A DNA stretch of 64,000 bases from CAVXJN01 sp963773585 (GTDB lineage Bacteria; Pseudomonadota; Gammaproteobacteria; JASBUN01), in NCBI GenBank assembly GCA_963773585.1, contig CAVZBR010000001.1, positions 558,001 to 622,000 of the forward strand, given 5' to 3'. This document shows positions 33,003-42,246 of this stretch, piece by piece. Position 1 is the stretch's first letter; each line of letters begins with the position of its first letter. The notes below the pieces were generated by a model. The model was not told the origin of the DNA and did not search any database. It saw nothing but the letters and a program-made list of their open reading frames with translations. A program made the position numbers and the translations under genes.

Positions 33003-35429
33003 ATGACTTCCGCAACCCGATTGCGGCCAGATGAATTGCTGCGCCGTTGCGATCCCGGGCAATTCGATTTCGCCACGACCGCCGATTTGGAGCCTTTGAC
33101 CGAAACGGTCGGTCAGCCGCGGGCCACGGAGGCCATGCAGCTCGCCGCCGGGATGGGCGGCGACGGTTACAACCTGTTCGCGCTGGGACCTGCCGGCGGC
33201 GGCAAACTCTCCGCGGTTCGCTCTTATCTGCAGACCCGTGCAGCCGCGCAACAGCCGCCTGACGATTGGTGCTATGTCTTCAACTTCGCGGTTCCCGAGC
33301 AGCCACAGGCTATACGCTTACCTCATGGGCTCGGCACCCGCCTGCGCGCGGACATGGAGGCGCTGCTCGCGAACTTGCGTAGCGCGTTGCCGGCGGTTTT
33401 CGACGGCGCGGATTACGCGCGGCGCGTGCGGCAGTTGCAGAACGACTTCGGGCAGCGCCGCGAGCAAGCCTTTGCGAAATTGGCGCAGGATGCTGAGCGC
33501 AGCGGTGTGCAATTCCTGCGGACACTGGCGGATTTCGGACTTGCGCCCCGGAGGGACGGCGAAGCTGTCGATCGAACCCCGTTCGAAGCGTCGGCAGAGC
33601 GAGAGCAGACAAACCAAGAGCAGCGCGGCACCGCACATGCCGTCGTCCAGTTGCAAGCGCGTTTGGACGACTTGATCGCGCAACTGCCGGCCTGGCAGCG
33701 CGAGACTCAGGCGCAGATCGAAGCTTTGCAGCGCCGCTTGGCGCAGCTCGCGGCGCAGAAATTCGTCTATCAACTGCGTCGATCATATGCGGGGCTTGAG
33801 CCGGTTGTGACGTTTCTCGACCGGGTGCAAGCGGACGTAATCGAGCACGTAGCGAATTTCCTGGTGGACGGCGCACCGGGGTCGTCTGCGTTCTGGCGGC
33901 GCTATCAGGTCAAAGTGTTGGTCGACCATGGCGCCAGCCAAGGGGCACCGGTGGTGTACGAGCATGCGCCGCGGCTTACCAATCTGGTGGGCAGCATCGG
34001 GCAGCGTTCGGAAATGGGCGTTCTGTCAGCCGATTTCACTTTGATCAGAAGCGGTGCGCTGCACCGGGCCAACGGCGGCTATCTGCTGCTGGACGCGCAC
34101 AAGCTGCTGGTGGAGCCAGATTCCTGGGAGGCGCTGAAACGTGCGCTGCAGGCGCGGGAAGTGCGAATCGAAGGCCCGCAGTCGACCGGCAGCGCGGCCA
34201 TAACCGCTGCCCTCGAACCCGAACCCATACCGCTGAATGTGAAAGTAGTGCTGCTGGGCGAGCGGGCGCTGTACTACGCTTTGTGGGACTGCGATCCGGA
34301 CTTCGAGGGTTTATTCAAGGTCGCGGCCGACTTCGAGGACGACACGCAATGGAGCTCGGAGGGTCTGCGGCTCTATGCTCGGTGGATCGGCGATATCGCA
34401 CGGCGACACGGATTGCGGGCGTTGGATCGTGATGCCGTGGCCCGTGTCGTGGAACATGCCGCGCGCTTGTGCGAAGACACCGAACGAATCACAGTGCATT
34501 TGCAGGCGATCTCCAATCTGCTGCGTGAGGCGGATTATTGGGCGCGAACGCGCGCCGCGGCGCATGTGCAACGGATCGACGTGCAAAAGGCGATCGACGT
34601 GCAGATCCGACGCATGGATCGGGTGCGTGAACGCAGTTACGAAGAGGTCCAGCGTGGCATCGTATCGATCGATACCGAAGGCAGCCGCATAGGACAGGTG
34701 AACGGCATTTCCGTAATTGAACTTGGCGGCTTTGCTTTCGGACAGCCGTCCAGGATCAGCGCCACAGCCGGTCTCGGCGAAGGCGATATTGTCGACATCG
34801 AACGTGAAACGGAATTGGGCGGGGCGCTTCATTCCAAGGGTGTGCTGATTCTTTCCGCGTATCTGGCCAGCCGCTACTGCGCCGACAAGCCGCTGTCGCT
34901 TGCCGCCAGCTTGGTGTTCGAACAGTCGTATGCTTCGATCGAAGGCGACAGTGCCTCTGCCGCGGAGTTGTGCGCGCTGTTGTCGGCGCTGGCGCAGGCG
35001 CCGCTGCGCCAGGATCTGGGGGTGACCGGTGCCGTGAACCAGTGCGGCGAAGTACAGGCCATCGGCGGCGTCAACGAGAAGATCGAGGGTTTTTACGACA
35101 TCTGCGCAGCGCGCAATCTGAATGACAGGCAAGGCGTACTCATACCGCGCGCAAACGTGGTGCATCTGATGTTGCGTGAAGACATCGTACAGGCGGTTGC
35201 GGATGGACGCTTTACCGTGTACGCAGTAGACCACGTGGATCAGGCCATGGAATTGTTGACCGGGGTCGTTGCGGGACAGGCCGACGATCAGGGCGGTTTT
35301 CCCGACGACAGTATCAACCGCCGGGTCAGCGATCGACTGGCCGATTTGGCCGATATCCGCCACGAATTCTCAAAACCGGCATCGGAAGGCGCAGAGGACG
35401 GTGCTGAGCCCGACGAATCAGGACTGTAG
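33003..35429 (+). CDS. Lon-like AAA-32 protease with altered Walker A motif
   Basis: The 808-residue protein has an AAA-like N-terminal part interrupted by a long helical/coiled-coil insert (about 125-255). A C-terminal Lon S16 protease domain follows. The catalytic Ser is in EGDSASAAELC and the Lys in GVNEKIEGFY, so the Ser-Lys dyad is intact. The Walker A loop at residues 62-69 reads GPAGGGKL, with Leu where Ser/Thr normally binds magnesium, and no clear Walker B is seen. This resembles LonC-type and related ATP-weak Lon-like enzymes. The start has a strong GAGGAG site. The protein is cytoplasmic; its substrates are unknown. Confidence 0.88.
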   Translation: MTSATRLRPDELLRRCDPGQFDFATTADLEPLTETVGQPRATEAMQLAAGMGGDGYNLFALGPAGGGKLSAVRSYLQTRAAAQQPPDDWCYVFNFAVPEQPQAIRLPHGLGTRLRADMEALLANLRSALPAVFDGADYARRVRQLQNDFGQRREQAFAKLAQDAERSGVQFLRTLADFGLAPRRDGEAVDRTPFEASAEREQTNQEQRGTAHAVVQLQARLDDLIAQLPAWQRETQAQIEALQRRLAQLAAQKFVYQLRRSYAGLEPVVTFLDRVQADVIEHVANFLVDGAPGSSAFWRRYQVKVLVDHGASQGAPVVYEHAPRLTNLVGSIGQRSEMGVLSADFTLIRSGALHRANGGYLLLDAHKLLVEPDSWEALKRALQAREVRIEGPQSTGSAAITAALEPEPIPLNVKVVLLGERALYYALWDCDPDFEGLFKVAADFEDDTQWSSEGLRLYARWIGDIARRHGLRALDRDAVARVVEHAARLCEDTERITVHLQAISNLLREADYWARTRAAAHVQRIDVQKAIDVQIRRMDRVRERSYEEVQRGIVSIDTEGSRIGQVNGISVIELGGFAFGQPSRISATAGLGEGDIVDIERETELGGALHSKGVLILSAYLASRYCADKPLSLAASLVFEQSYASIEGDSASAAELCALLSALAQAPLRQDLGVTGAVNQCGEVQAIGGVNEKIEGFYDICAARNLNDRQGVLIPRANVVHLMLREDIVQAVADGRFTVYAVDHVDQAMELLTGVVAGQADDQGGFPDDSINRRVSDRLADLADIRHEFSKPASEGAEDGAEPDESGL

Positions 35430-35506
35430 ATTCAAGCGGGCGGCTGTACTGCATTGCACCGCTGTCAAAACTTGGCGCGCCGTTGGCGGCGCTGCACTGA
35501 GCTCGA

Positions 35507-36910
35507 TCAATTCCGCAGTTCGCCCAAATCGATGACCGTGCCATGGGTGGGTGCGAGCACCGGGGCTCCCGTTCGTCGGGTCAATTCGCTCTGCAGCGCA
35601 TCCATTGCATCGGGCTCGCCATGGACCAGCGCCAGTTTGGGCTGATTGCGAAAGTGTCCGTACCAAGCCAGCAAACCGGCCCGATCGGCATGGGCCGAGA
35701 ACCCGCCGATCGTATGAACCTGTGCCGCGACCCGCATGCGTTCGCCCCAAAGGGAAATCTCGCTGGCGCGGTCCACCAGGGCGCGCCCGAGGGTACCGCG
35801 GGCCTGGAAGCCGACGAATATCAGGTGGCAGTTGCTGCGCCAGATATTGTGCTTCAAATGGTGGCGGATTCTGCCGCCGGTGCACATGCCGCTGCCGGCG
35901 ATGATCAATGCGCCCGAGTTGATGCGGTTGATTGCCATGGACTGTTTGCTGGTCTGGCTCATGTGCAGGTTGGGCAGCCGGAAGGGGTTGCCCTGGCTTT
36001 GTTGTACCAGACGGGCGTCGGCATCGTACAGACTTGTGTGCCGGGTGTAGACTTCCGTCGCAGCGATGGCCATCGGACTGTCGAGAAAGACCTCCCAGCG
36101 GGCCAGGTCCCACTGCTCAAAGTTGCGCAAAAAGGTGTATAGCAACTCCTGCGTGCGGCCGACGGCAAATGACGGAATCAGGATGTTGCCGTTGGAACCT
36201 GACGCCCGCGTCAGCACCTCACCGAGTTCTTGCCAAGTGGATTCCCAGCTGCGGTGCAGCCGATTGCCGTAGGTGCTCTCCATCAGCACCAGGTCGGCTT
36301 CTTCGATTGCACTCGGCTCGCGGAGTATGGGTGCGCCGCGATGACCGAGGTCGCCGGAGAACACCAGCTTGCGTTCCATGCCTTGATCGTGCAACCAGAC
36401 CTCGGCGATCGCCGAACCGAGAATGTGCCCGGCATCGCGCAAGCGCAAACGCACGCCGGGCACGACGTCGTGCTCGGTGTCATAATCGAGGGCGCGGATG
36501 CGCCGTACCGTTTTAACGGCGTCCTGCTGATCGTAGAGCGGTTGCACCGGCTCCAGACCCTTGCGTTGGCGTTTGCGGTTGTCCCACTCCGCATCCTTTT
36601 CATTCAGGTACGCGGCATCGCGAAGCATGATGCGGCACAGGTCGCGGGTGGCCCGGTGGGTGTAGATCGGACCCTTGAAACCCGCTTTCACCAACAGGGG
36701 CAGGCGACCGCTATGGTCCAGGTGGGCGTGGGTGAGGATCACCGCATCGATGCGGGCGGCGTCGAACGGAAATGGCTCGCGATTGCGTTCTTCTTCCCGC
36801 GCGCCGCCTTGTATCAGGCCGCAGTCCACCAGCACGCGATGGCGGCCGATGCGGATGAGATAGCACGACCCCGTGACCTCGCGGGCTGCACCGAGAAATT
36901 CCAGCTCCAT
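35507..36910 (-). CDS. MBL-fold RNase/exonuclease (beta-CASP family)
   Basis: The 467-residue protein begins ELEFLGAAREVTGSCYLIR and has the metallo-beta-lactamase motif HAHLDHSGRLP, then SGDLGHRG and SAHADRAGL. The middle beta-CASP region holds ESTYGNRLHR and SGMCTGGRIRHHL. This architecture is that of CPSF73/Ysh1-like RNA-processing nucleases (bacterial 'MBL fold metallo-hydrolase RNA specificity domain' proteins). It is probably an RNase, but activity is not shown here. It is the third gene of an FKBP - J-domain - MBL operon, 16 bases after the J-domain gene. Confidence 0.9.
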   Translation of the reverse strand: MELEFLGAAREVTGSCYLIRIGRHRVLVDCGLIQGGAREEERNREPFPFDAARIDAVILTHAHLDHSGRLPLLVKAGFKGPIYTHRATRDLCRIMLRDAAYLNEKDAEWDNRKRQRKGLEPVQPLYDQQDAVKTVRRIRALDYDTEHDVVPGVRLRLRDAGHILGSAIAEVWLHDQGMERKLVFSGDLGHRGAPILREPSAIEEADLVLMESTYGNRLHRSWESTWQELGEVLTRASGSNGNILIPSFAVGRTQELLYTFLRNFEQWDLARWEVFLDSPMAIAATEVYTRHTSLYDADARLVQQSQGNPFRLPNLHMSQTSKQSMAINRINSGALIIAGSGMCTGGRIRHHLKHNIWRSNCHLIFVGFQARGTLGRALVDRASEISLWGERMRVAAQVHTIGGFSAHADRAGLLAWYGHFRNQPKLALVHGEPDAMDALQSELTRRTGAPVLAPTHGTVIDLGELRN

Positions 36911-36926
36911 GGGCGATTCCTTGTGA

Positions 36927-37526
36927 CTAATGTGCTTCGGAAGCGTAGACCCGCGCCAGAATCGCCATCGCTTCATTCAACGCCTGCACGCGCTCGGTAT
37001 CGCCGCCGCGGTCCGGATGGTGTCGCATGATCAATTGCCGGTATTGCCTGCGTATGGTGTCGTAGTCCACCGGCTCACTCAGTCCGAGGGTGTGCAGCGC
37101 TTCCAGCCGGTGCTCGTCCGCATACAGTCGCGACCAGAACCGCCCGAGCATGGATTCGATCTCCTCGCGCCCGGTGTTATCGAGCTGACCGAGATCCAGG
37201 TAATAGGCGCGCAACGGATCGGGATGATCCAATTGGTTGCGTTCCGGGGCGTGGAACGGACCCATCTGGATACGCAACGGTTCGATGTGCAAGTGGGCTT
37301 GCCGCTCTGCCAGCAGGCGCTCGCGCAGCCGATAGAGTGCATGAAACAACAGGAAATGGGCGCGGAACAGACTAACGCTGTCCTGAAAGACGCCGTCATC
37401 GAACAGTGGCCGCTGGCCGACCTGGAGTGCGCCGAGCAGTTCATATTCGCTCAAACCCTGGGGATGCGCCTGCAGGATTTCCTGCAGGCGCAACTCCAAC
37501 GCGCTCAGCAAGCCCGCATCGATCAC
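36927..37526 (-). CDS. DnaJ-related J-domain protein
   Basis: The 199-residue protein has an N-terminal DnaJ-related domain (about 1-120). A C-terminal J-domain (about 145-199) shows the HPD signature in YRQLIMRHHPDRGGDTERV. J-domains stimulate Hsp70 ATPase. The GTG start at 37526 overlaps the stop of the FKBP gene by GTGA, so translation is coupled. The order FKBP, J-protein, MBL nuclease on one strand suggests a folding/RNA-quality operon, which is inference. Confidence 0.85.
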   Translation of the reverse strand: MIDAGLLSALELRLQEILQAHPQGLSEYELLGALQVGQRPLFDDGVFQDSVSLFRAHFLLFHALYRLRERLLAERQAHLHIEPLRIQMGPFHAPERNQLDHPDPLRAYYLDLGQLDNTGREEIESMLGRFWSRLYADEHRLEALHTLGLSEPVDYDTIRRQYRQLIMRHHPDRGGDTERVQALNEAMAILARVYASEAH

Positions 37527-38404
37527 TGGGCTCCCGGCTTGGCCTCCGACGGGTTCTCCTGAGGCGGTTCCGGCGCGGAGTCCTGCTGTTTGTCGGCGGA
37601 CTCACCCGCGGGCTGGGCGTCCTGTTGCCCGGGCTCCGCGGCGTTCTGATCGTTTTTGATCCCCAATAATTCGATTTCGAAAATCAACGTCTCATTCGGG
37701 CCGATGGCATCGCCTGCGCCGTGCTCGCCGTAAGCCAGTTTCGGCGGCACGAAGATTTTCCATTTTGCGCCCACTTTCATCATCTGCAGCGCTTCCTGCC
37801 AGCCGGGGATGACGCCGTTCACCGGCAGCGTCACCGGCTCACCGCGGGAATAGGAACTGTCGAATTCCTTGCCATTGAGCAAGGTCCCGCGATATTGCAC
37901 TTCCACGGTATCTTCGGCTTTCGGTTTTTCGCCGGTGCCGGGACGCAGAATTTGGTACTGCAGGCCGCTCTCGGTTTCCTTCACGCCTTCCTTGTTGCGA
38001 TTGGCTTCCAGGAACGCTTTGCCTTCCGCTGCGGCGGCCTGCATGCGATCTTCCGCCTTTTTCGCCTGGGCTTGTTGATAACCTTGCAGGGCGGTCTGCA
38101 TCTGTTCGGGTTCCAGCTTCGCTTTTTCGCCGGTCAGGCCTTCGCGCACACCCTGGGCGAGGGTGGCGGCATCGACATCCTCCAACCGGTCTTTGAGGCT
38201 GCTGCCGATCTGGTAGCCGATGGTATAGCTGTAGCGGGCCTGGTCGGTGTCCAGCTTCGTGCCGGCCGCTGGCGTGGACGGTGCGGCGGTACTTGTCTGC
38301 TGAGGCTCGGCGGGCGCCTGCTCCGAATGCTCGTCGCCGCAAGCGGCCAAGGACAGGCCGGCAGCGGCAAGACAAGCGATTCCGATACGAAAAATGTACG
38401 ACAT
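37523..38404 (-). CDS. FKBP-type peptidyl-prolyl isomerase lipoprotein
   Basis: The 293-residue protein has a lipoprotein signal (LAAAGLSLAAC; the lipobox Cys is near residue 22). A Pro/Ala/Gln-rich linker and an FKBP N-terminal helical dimerisation domain (about 55-150) follow, then an FKBP catalytic domain (about 155-255) with VQYRGTLLNGKEFDSSYSRG and VIPGWQEALQMMKVGAKW. The tail is a low-complexity Gln/Pro-rich segment. It resembles FkpA/Mip and probably helps fold envelope proteins. AGGAG lies eight bases before the ATG. Confidence 0.92.
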   Translation of the reverse strand: MSYIFRIGIACLAAAGLSLAACGDEHSEQAPAEPQQTSTAAPSTPAAGTKLDTDQARYSYTIGYQIGSSLKDRLEDVDAATLAQGVREGLTGEKAKLEPEQMQTALQGYQQAQAKKAEDRMQAAAAEGKAFLEANRNKEGVKETESGLQYQILRPGTGEKPKAEDTVEVQYRGTLLNGKEFDSSYSRGEPVTLPVNGVIPGWQEALQMMKVGAKWKIFVPPKLAYGEHGAGDAIGPNETLIFEIELLGIKNDQNAAEPGQQDAQPAGESADKQQDSAPEPPQENPSEAKPGAQ

Positions 38405-38552
38405 CAACGGACTCCTGTTGGGCTTGGAACCATAGTGGCCGGCCGTGGCCGGGGCAACATCGTCCCATACATCCGCAGTCGATCCAAGCGCATCGGGGGA
38501 CCGGCAGCCGATATAATGACGCCGAACGACTACAATCAGTGAGGTGGCAGTT

Positions 38553-39353
38553 ATGGATCGTGGGCCGGACCAGCGGGAAATGCAGGTGCTATGCAAATTG
38601 GTGCGGGAGTGCGCCGATCGGCAGCTTCGCACGGTGACGGATACGGTGGGCTACGAGAAGGCTGACGGCAGTGTAGTCACGGAATTGGACCGAGCGCTGC
38701 AGGAGGATCTGCAGGCCGTGCTACACGACCATCAGCGGGATTATCCATTCCTGGGCGAGGAGATGTCCGCTGACGAACAGCGACGCCTGTTGGCTACGGC
38801 GCAGGGGCCGCTGTGGGTATTGGATCCGTTGGACGGAACCACCAACTTTGCCGCCGGCCTGCCATTTTATTCGGTAGCACTGGCGCTGGTGGAGGCCGGC
38901 AACGCGGTCGCCGGGGTGGTCTACGATCCGGTACGCCGCGAATGCTTTTCCGCTTCCCTTGGCGGTGGCGCCTATTGCAACGACCTGCCGTTGACGCCGC
39001 GTGCCGGCGCCGTAAATTTGCGCGAGGCACTGGCCTGCGTGGACTTCAAGCGCCTGCCCAAACCCTTGGCCCAACGCTTGGCATCGCAACCGCCGTACCG
39101 ATCGCAGCGAAACCTGGGTTCCTGTGCGCTGGAATGGTGCTGGCTCGCGGCCGGCCGCTTCGATCTCTATCTCCATGGCGGCATGAAGCTTTGGGATCAT
39201 GCCGCAGGGCACCTGATTCTCAGCGAAACCGGCGGCCGCGCGTACACTCTGCAGGGAGCCGAGATCCGCTGCGACAGCACCGAACCGCGCTCCGTGGTCA
39301 GCGCCCGGGATCCGCAATTGCAAGCGCTTTGGCAGCAGTGGCTGGCGGAATGA
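38553..39353 (+). CDS. Inositol monophosphatase-family phosphatase
   Basis: The 266-residue protein has the metal-binding blocks of the family: GEE (in YPFLGEEMSAD), DPLDGTTNFAAGLPFYSVAL, and WDHAAGHLILSETGG near the C-terminus. Candidates include inositol-phosphate phosphatase, a HisN-like or a CysQ-like enzyme; the exact substrate is not clear. I set the start at the ATG at 38553, preceded by GAGGTGG. It is divergent from the FKBP operon and convergent with nadC. Confidence 0.88.
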   Translation: MDRGPDQREMQVLCKLVRECADRQLRTVTDTVGYEKADGSVVTELDRALQEDLQAVLHDHQRDYPFLGEEMSADEQRRLLATAQGPLWVLDPLDGTTNFAAGLPFYSVALALVEAGNAVAGVVYDPVRRECFSASLGGGAYCNDLPLTPRAGAVNLREALACVDFKRLPKPLAQRLASQPPYRSQRNLGSCALEWCWLAAGRFDLYLHGGMKLWDHAAGHLILSETGGRAYTLQGAEIRCDSTEPRSVVSARDPQLQALWQQWLAE

Positions 39354-39365
39354 AGTCTGATTGCG

Positions 39366-40214
39366 CTAGAGCAGGGTGCGGACGCGCATCGACAAATCCA
39401 CCGCGCGAACGTGTTTGGTGATCGCGCCGACGGAAATGAAATCCACGCCCGTGGCGGCTATGTCGGCGATGTTGTCCAGGGTGACGTTGCCCGAGGCTTC
39501 CAGTTGCGCACCGCCGGCATTGCGGGCGACGGCCGCGCGCAGGCCGTCAAAGTCGAAATTGTCCAGCAGCAGGATATCGGCACCGGCATCGATCGCTTCG
39601 TCCACCTGCGACAGTGTCTCCACTTCCACTTCCACCGGCACGCCTGCGGCGGTGGCGCGCGCTTGCGCCACCGCCGCGGCAATAGAGCCGGCGGCGACGA
39701 TGTGGTTCTCTTTGATCAGGATGCCGTCGTACAGACCCATGCGGTGATTGTGACCGCCAGCCGCACGCACCGCGTATTTCTGCGCCTCGCGCAGGCCGGG
39801 AATGGTCTTGCGCGTGTCCAGCAAGCGGGTACCGGCGCCAGACAGCGCATCGGTGTAACGGCGCACCGCGGTGGCGGTACCGGAGAGGGTCTGGAGAAAA
39901 TTGAGCGCTGCCCGTTCCCCGGTGAGCAGCGCCCGCGCCGGACCGCGCAGGGTGCACAAGGTCTGTTCGGCGTGAACGGCGTCGCCGTCGGCCACGGACC
40001 ATTGGACGACGACGCCGGGGTCCAACTCTGCGAACACCGAATCGAACCAGGCGCAGCCGCAAACGACGGCGTCTTCACGGCAGATGACGCTCGCCTCGGC
40101 GCTGGCTTGCCCCGGTACCAATGCGGCGGTGAGATCGCCGTTGCCGATGTCTTCGGCCAGTGCGGCGCGGACATTGGCCCGAATCACTTCGCTTGCAGGT
40201 AGTGGAATGCGCAT
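39366..40214 (-). CDS. nadC: Quinolinate phosphoribosyltransferase
   Basis: The 282-residue enzyme makes nicotinate mononucleotide from quinolinate and PRPP in NAD synthesis. Hallmarks are ALAEDIGNGDLTAALVP, LLDTRKTIPGLREAQKYAVR, GGHNHRMGLYDGILIKENH and the EVEVETLSQVDEAIDAGADI barrel motif. Length matches NadC (about 275-290). nadA and nadB are not nearby. It lies 13 bases downstream of the AGCS symporter gene, on the same strand. Confidence 0.95.
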   Translation of the reverse strand: MRIPLPASEVIRANVRAALAEDIGNGDLTAALVPGQASAEASVICREDAVVCGCAWFDSVFAELDPGVVVQWSVADGDAVHAEQTLCTLRGPARALLTGERAALNFLQTLSGTATAVRRYTDALSGAGTRLLDTRKTIPGLREAQKYAVRAAGGHNHRMGLYDGILIKENHIVAAGSIAAAVAQARATAAGVPVEVEVETLSQVDEAIDAGADILLLDNFDFDGLRAAVARNAGGAQLEASGNVTLDNIADIAATGVDFISVGAITKHVRAVDLSMRVRTLL

Positions 40215-40227
40215 GGTGGGCCTGCGT

Positions 40228-41661
40228 TTATTTCGGTGAGCGCCCCGGTCGGCGCGTAAAATAATCGTTGCGTATGCGTTTGACCAGCCCCGCCAACAGC
40301 ACCAAACCCAGCAGATTGGGCGCCGCCATCAGAATGTTGGTGATGTCGGCGAGATTCCAGACCAGCTGCAGTGGCACCGTCGCACCGACGATCACCAGGA
40401 CCACGTAGACCACCCGGTAAGGCAGAACCGCGCCTTCGCCGAAAAGAAAATGGGCGCAGCGATCGCCGTAATACGACCAGGCGATCATGGTGGAGAATGC
40501 GAACAACGTCAGGCCGACGCCTACCAGCGCGGAACCGCTGCGCTGGAGGGTCTGACTGAAGGCGTGGGCCGTCAACGCTGCGCCGTTCAGGTCGGCGGGT
40601 CGAGCGTCACCCCAGGCGCCGCTGACCACAATCACCAGTCCGGTCATGGTGCAAATCATCAAGGTGTCGATGAACGGTTCCATCATCGCCACAAGTCCTT
40701 CGCGCGCCGGTTCGTTGGTGCGCGCCGCGGCATGGGCCATGGGAGAGGACCCCAGCCCTGCTTCATTGGAAAACAAGCCTCGGGCCACACCCCAGCGCAT
40801 CGCTTCGCCGACCGCTGCGCCACCTACCGCCCAGGGATTCAGCGCATAATTGAAAATGGTGCCGAAAGCGGCGGGGATTTCGCTCAGATGATTGCCAAGT
40901 ACGATCAGCGCCGCGGTTACATACATGATCGCCATGAACGGCACCAGCGTGCCGGCAACCCTTGCGATACGCTTGACGCCGCCGATGATCACCAGCCCCA
41001 CCAGCATCGCCATGATCACGCCCACGATCCACGCGTATTGCGAATCGAACAGCATGCGCGCCTGTTGCTCCGTGGTGCCGGCCTGTTGGAGCAGCGGGGC
41101 GAATACATAACCGAGACCGTCCACGACGGAATTGGCTTGCACCATGTTACCGATGCCGAACGACGCGATCATGGCGAAGGATGCGAACAGAACCGCGGTT
41201 CGTTTCATCTTCAGGCCGTGCAGCAGGGTGTACATCGGGCCGCCCGCCACCTTGCCGTCGGGGTCCACTTCCCGAAACTTGAGCGACAGGCTGCATTCGG
41301 CGAACTTGGTTGCCATACCGACAAACGCCGTCACCCACATCCAGAACAGCGCGCCGGGTCCACCCAAGGCGATGGCAGTGGCGACACCGGCGATATTGCC
41401 GGTACCGACCGTTGCCGAAAGCGCGGTCGCCAACGCCTGGAAATGTGATACTTCGCCGACGTCCTTGTGACTGCTGTACTTGCCGGAGATCAGCGCCAGG
41501 GAATGGCGAAATCCGAAGATCTGTACCAAACGCAAGCGGATAGTGAGATACAACCCGGTGCCGACCAGAAGCGCCAGGGTGAGATAATTGTTCCACAGCA
41601 AACCGGACAGATCGCCGCTCCATTGCGTCAGGGTCGCGATCCAATTGTCATGCGCTTCCAC
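40228..41661 (-). CDS. AGCS-family alanine/glycine:cation symporter
   Basis: The 477-residue inner membrane protein has about ten to eleven TM segments and the AGCS signatures ATALSATVGTGNIAGVATAI and GVARGLFSNEAGLGSSPMAH. Such carriers import alanine or glycine with sodium or protons. Specificity cannot be read from sequence. The GTG start at 41661 is supported by AAGGAAG. It runs on the same strand as nadC, 13 bases ahead of it. Confidence 0.92.
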   Translation of the reverse strand: MEAHDNWIATLTQWSGDLSGLLWNNYLTLALLVGTGLYLTIRLRLVQIFGFRHSLALISGKYSSHKDVGEVSHFQALATALSATVGTGNIAGVATAIALGGPGALFWMWVTAFVGMATKFAECSLSLKFREVDPDGKVAGGPMYTLLHGLKMKRTAVLFASFAMIASFGIGNMVQANSVVDGLGYVFAPLLQQAGTTEQQARMLFDSQYAWIVGVIMAMLVGLVIIGGVKRIARVAGTLVPFMAIMYVTAALIVLGNHLSEIPAAFGTIFNYALNPWAVGGAAVGEAMRWGVARGLFSNEAGLGSSPMAHAAARTNEPAREGLVAMMEPFIDTLMICTMTGLVIVVSGAWGDARPADLNGAALTAHAFSQTLQRSGSALVGVGLTLFAFSTMIAWSYYGDRCAHFLFGEGAVLPYRVVYVVLVIVGATVPLQLVWNLADITNILMAAPNLLGLVLLAGLVKRIRNDYFTRRPGRSPK

Positions 41662-41682
41662 GAGCGTCTTCCTTATAGGTTG

Positions 41683-42213
41683 TTATTCGAGAATCTGTCT
41701 CAGGGTCAAACGGTCGCCCCGTTGGCTGAATTCCAGGTTCGCCAATGCGCTCATGCCCAGCAGCACTTCATCGCCGCCCATGTACGGATTGATGTTTGCG
41801 CGCACGTCGTGCAGCGTAATCGGGCCGAGTGAAAGGGTTGCGATCCGCGTGCCGCGCACGGTGATGTTACCGTTCGCAGTACTCACGCCGTAGGCTGGTC
41901 CGGGCTCGAGGTTCATAGTCCGGGCCAGTTCGTCCGGTATCGAAATCTGCGTCGATCCCGTGTCGAGCAGAAAGGTCGCTGGCGTGCCATTGATGGCGCC
42001 CGTAGCCACGTAGTGGCCGAAGCGATTGCGTTGCAGCACCACTTCGCGGGACCCGGAGTTCACCCGCACCTGCAGTTCCTGGTTGGGGTTACGGTCCCGT
42101 TCCTGCCAATAGGAGAAGAACAAGGTCAGCAGTGCCAGACCCAATATCCAGGCGCCGATGATCATGAATTTGGCACTACGCCCGATGTAGTCTTGCGATC
42201 GATCGCCAGTCAT
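41683..42213 (-). CDS. Membrane-anchored retropepsin-like aspartic protease (TIGR02281 type)
   Basis: The 176-residue protein has one N-terminal TM helix (about 18-34). A single retropepsin-fold domain with the catalytic DTG triad in ATFLLDTGSTQISIPDEL follows, and a C-terminal LGMSALANLEF flap-like block. One-domain proteases of this kind act as dimers on the periplasmic side; their substrates are unknown. The TIGR02281 family matches in length. It lies 33 bases past the Kef-like gene stop on the same strand. Confidence 0.87.
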   Translation of the reverse strand: MTGDRSQDYIGRSAKFMIIGAWILGLALLTLFFSYWQERDRNPNQELQVRVNSGSREVVLQRNRFGHYVATGAINGTPATFLLDTGSTQISIPDELARTMNLEPGPAYGVSTANGNITVRGTRIATLSLGPITLHDVRANINPYMGGDEVLLGMSALANLEFSQRGDRLTLRQILE

Positions 42214-42246
42214 TTCGGAATCATACCGTTGCCCACGCTTTGGATT

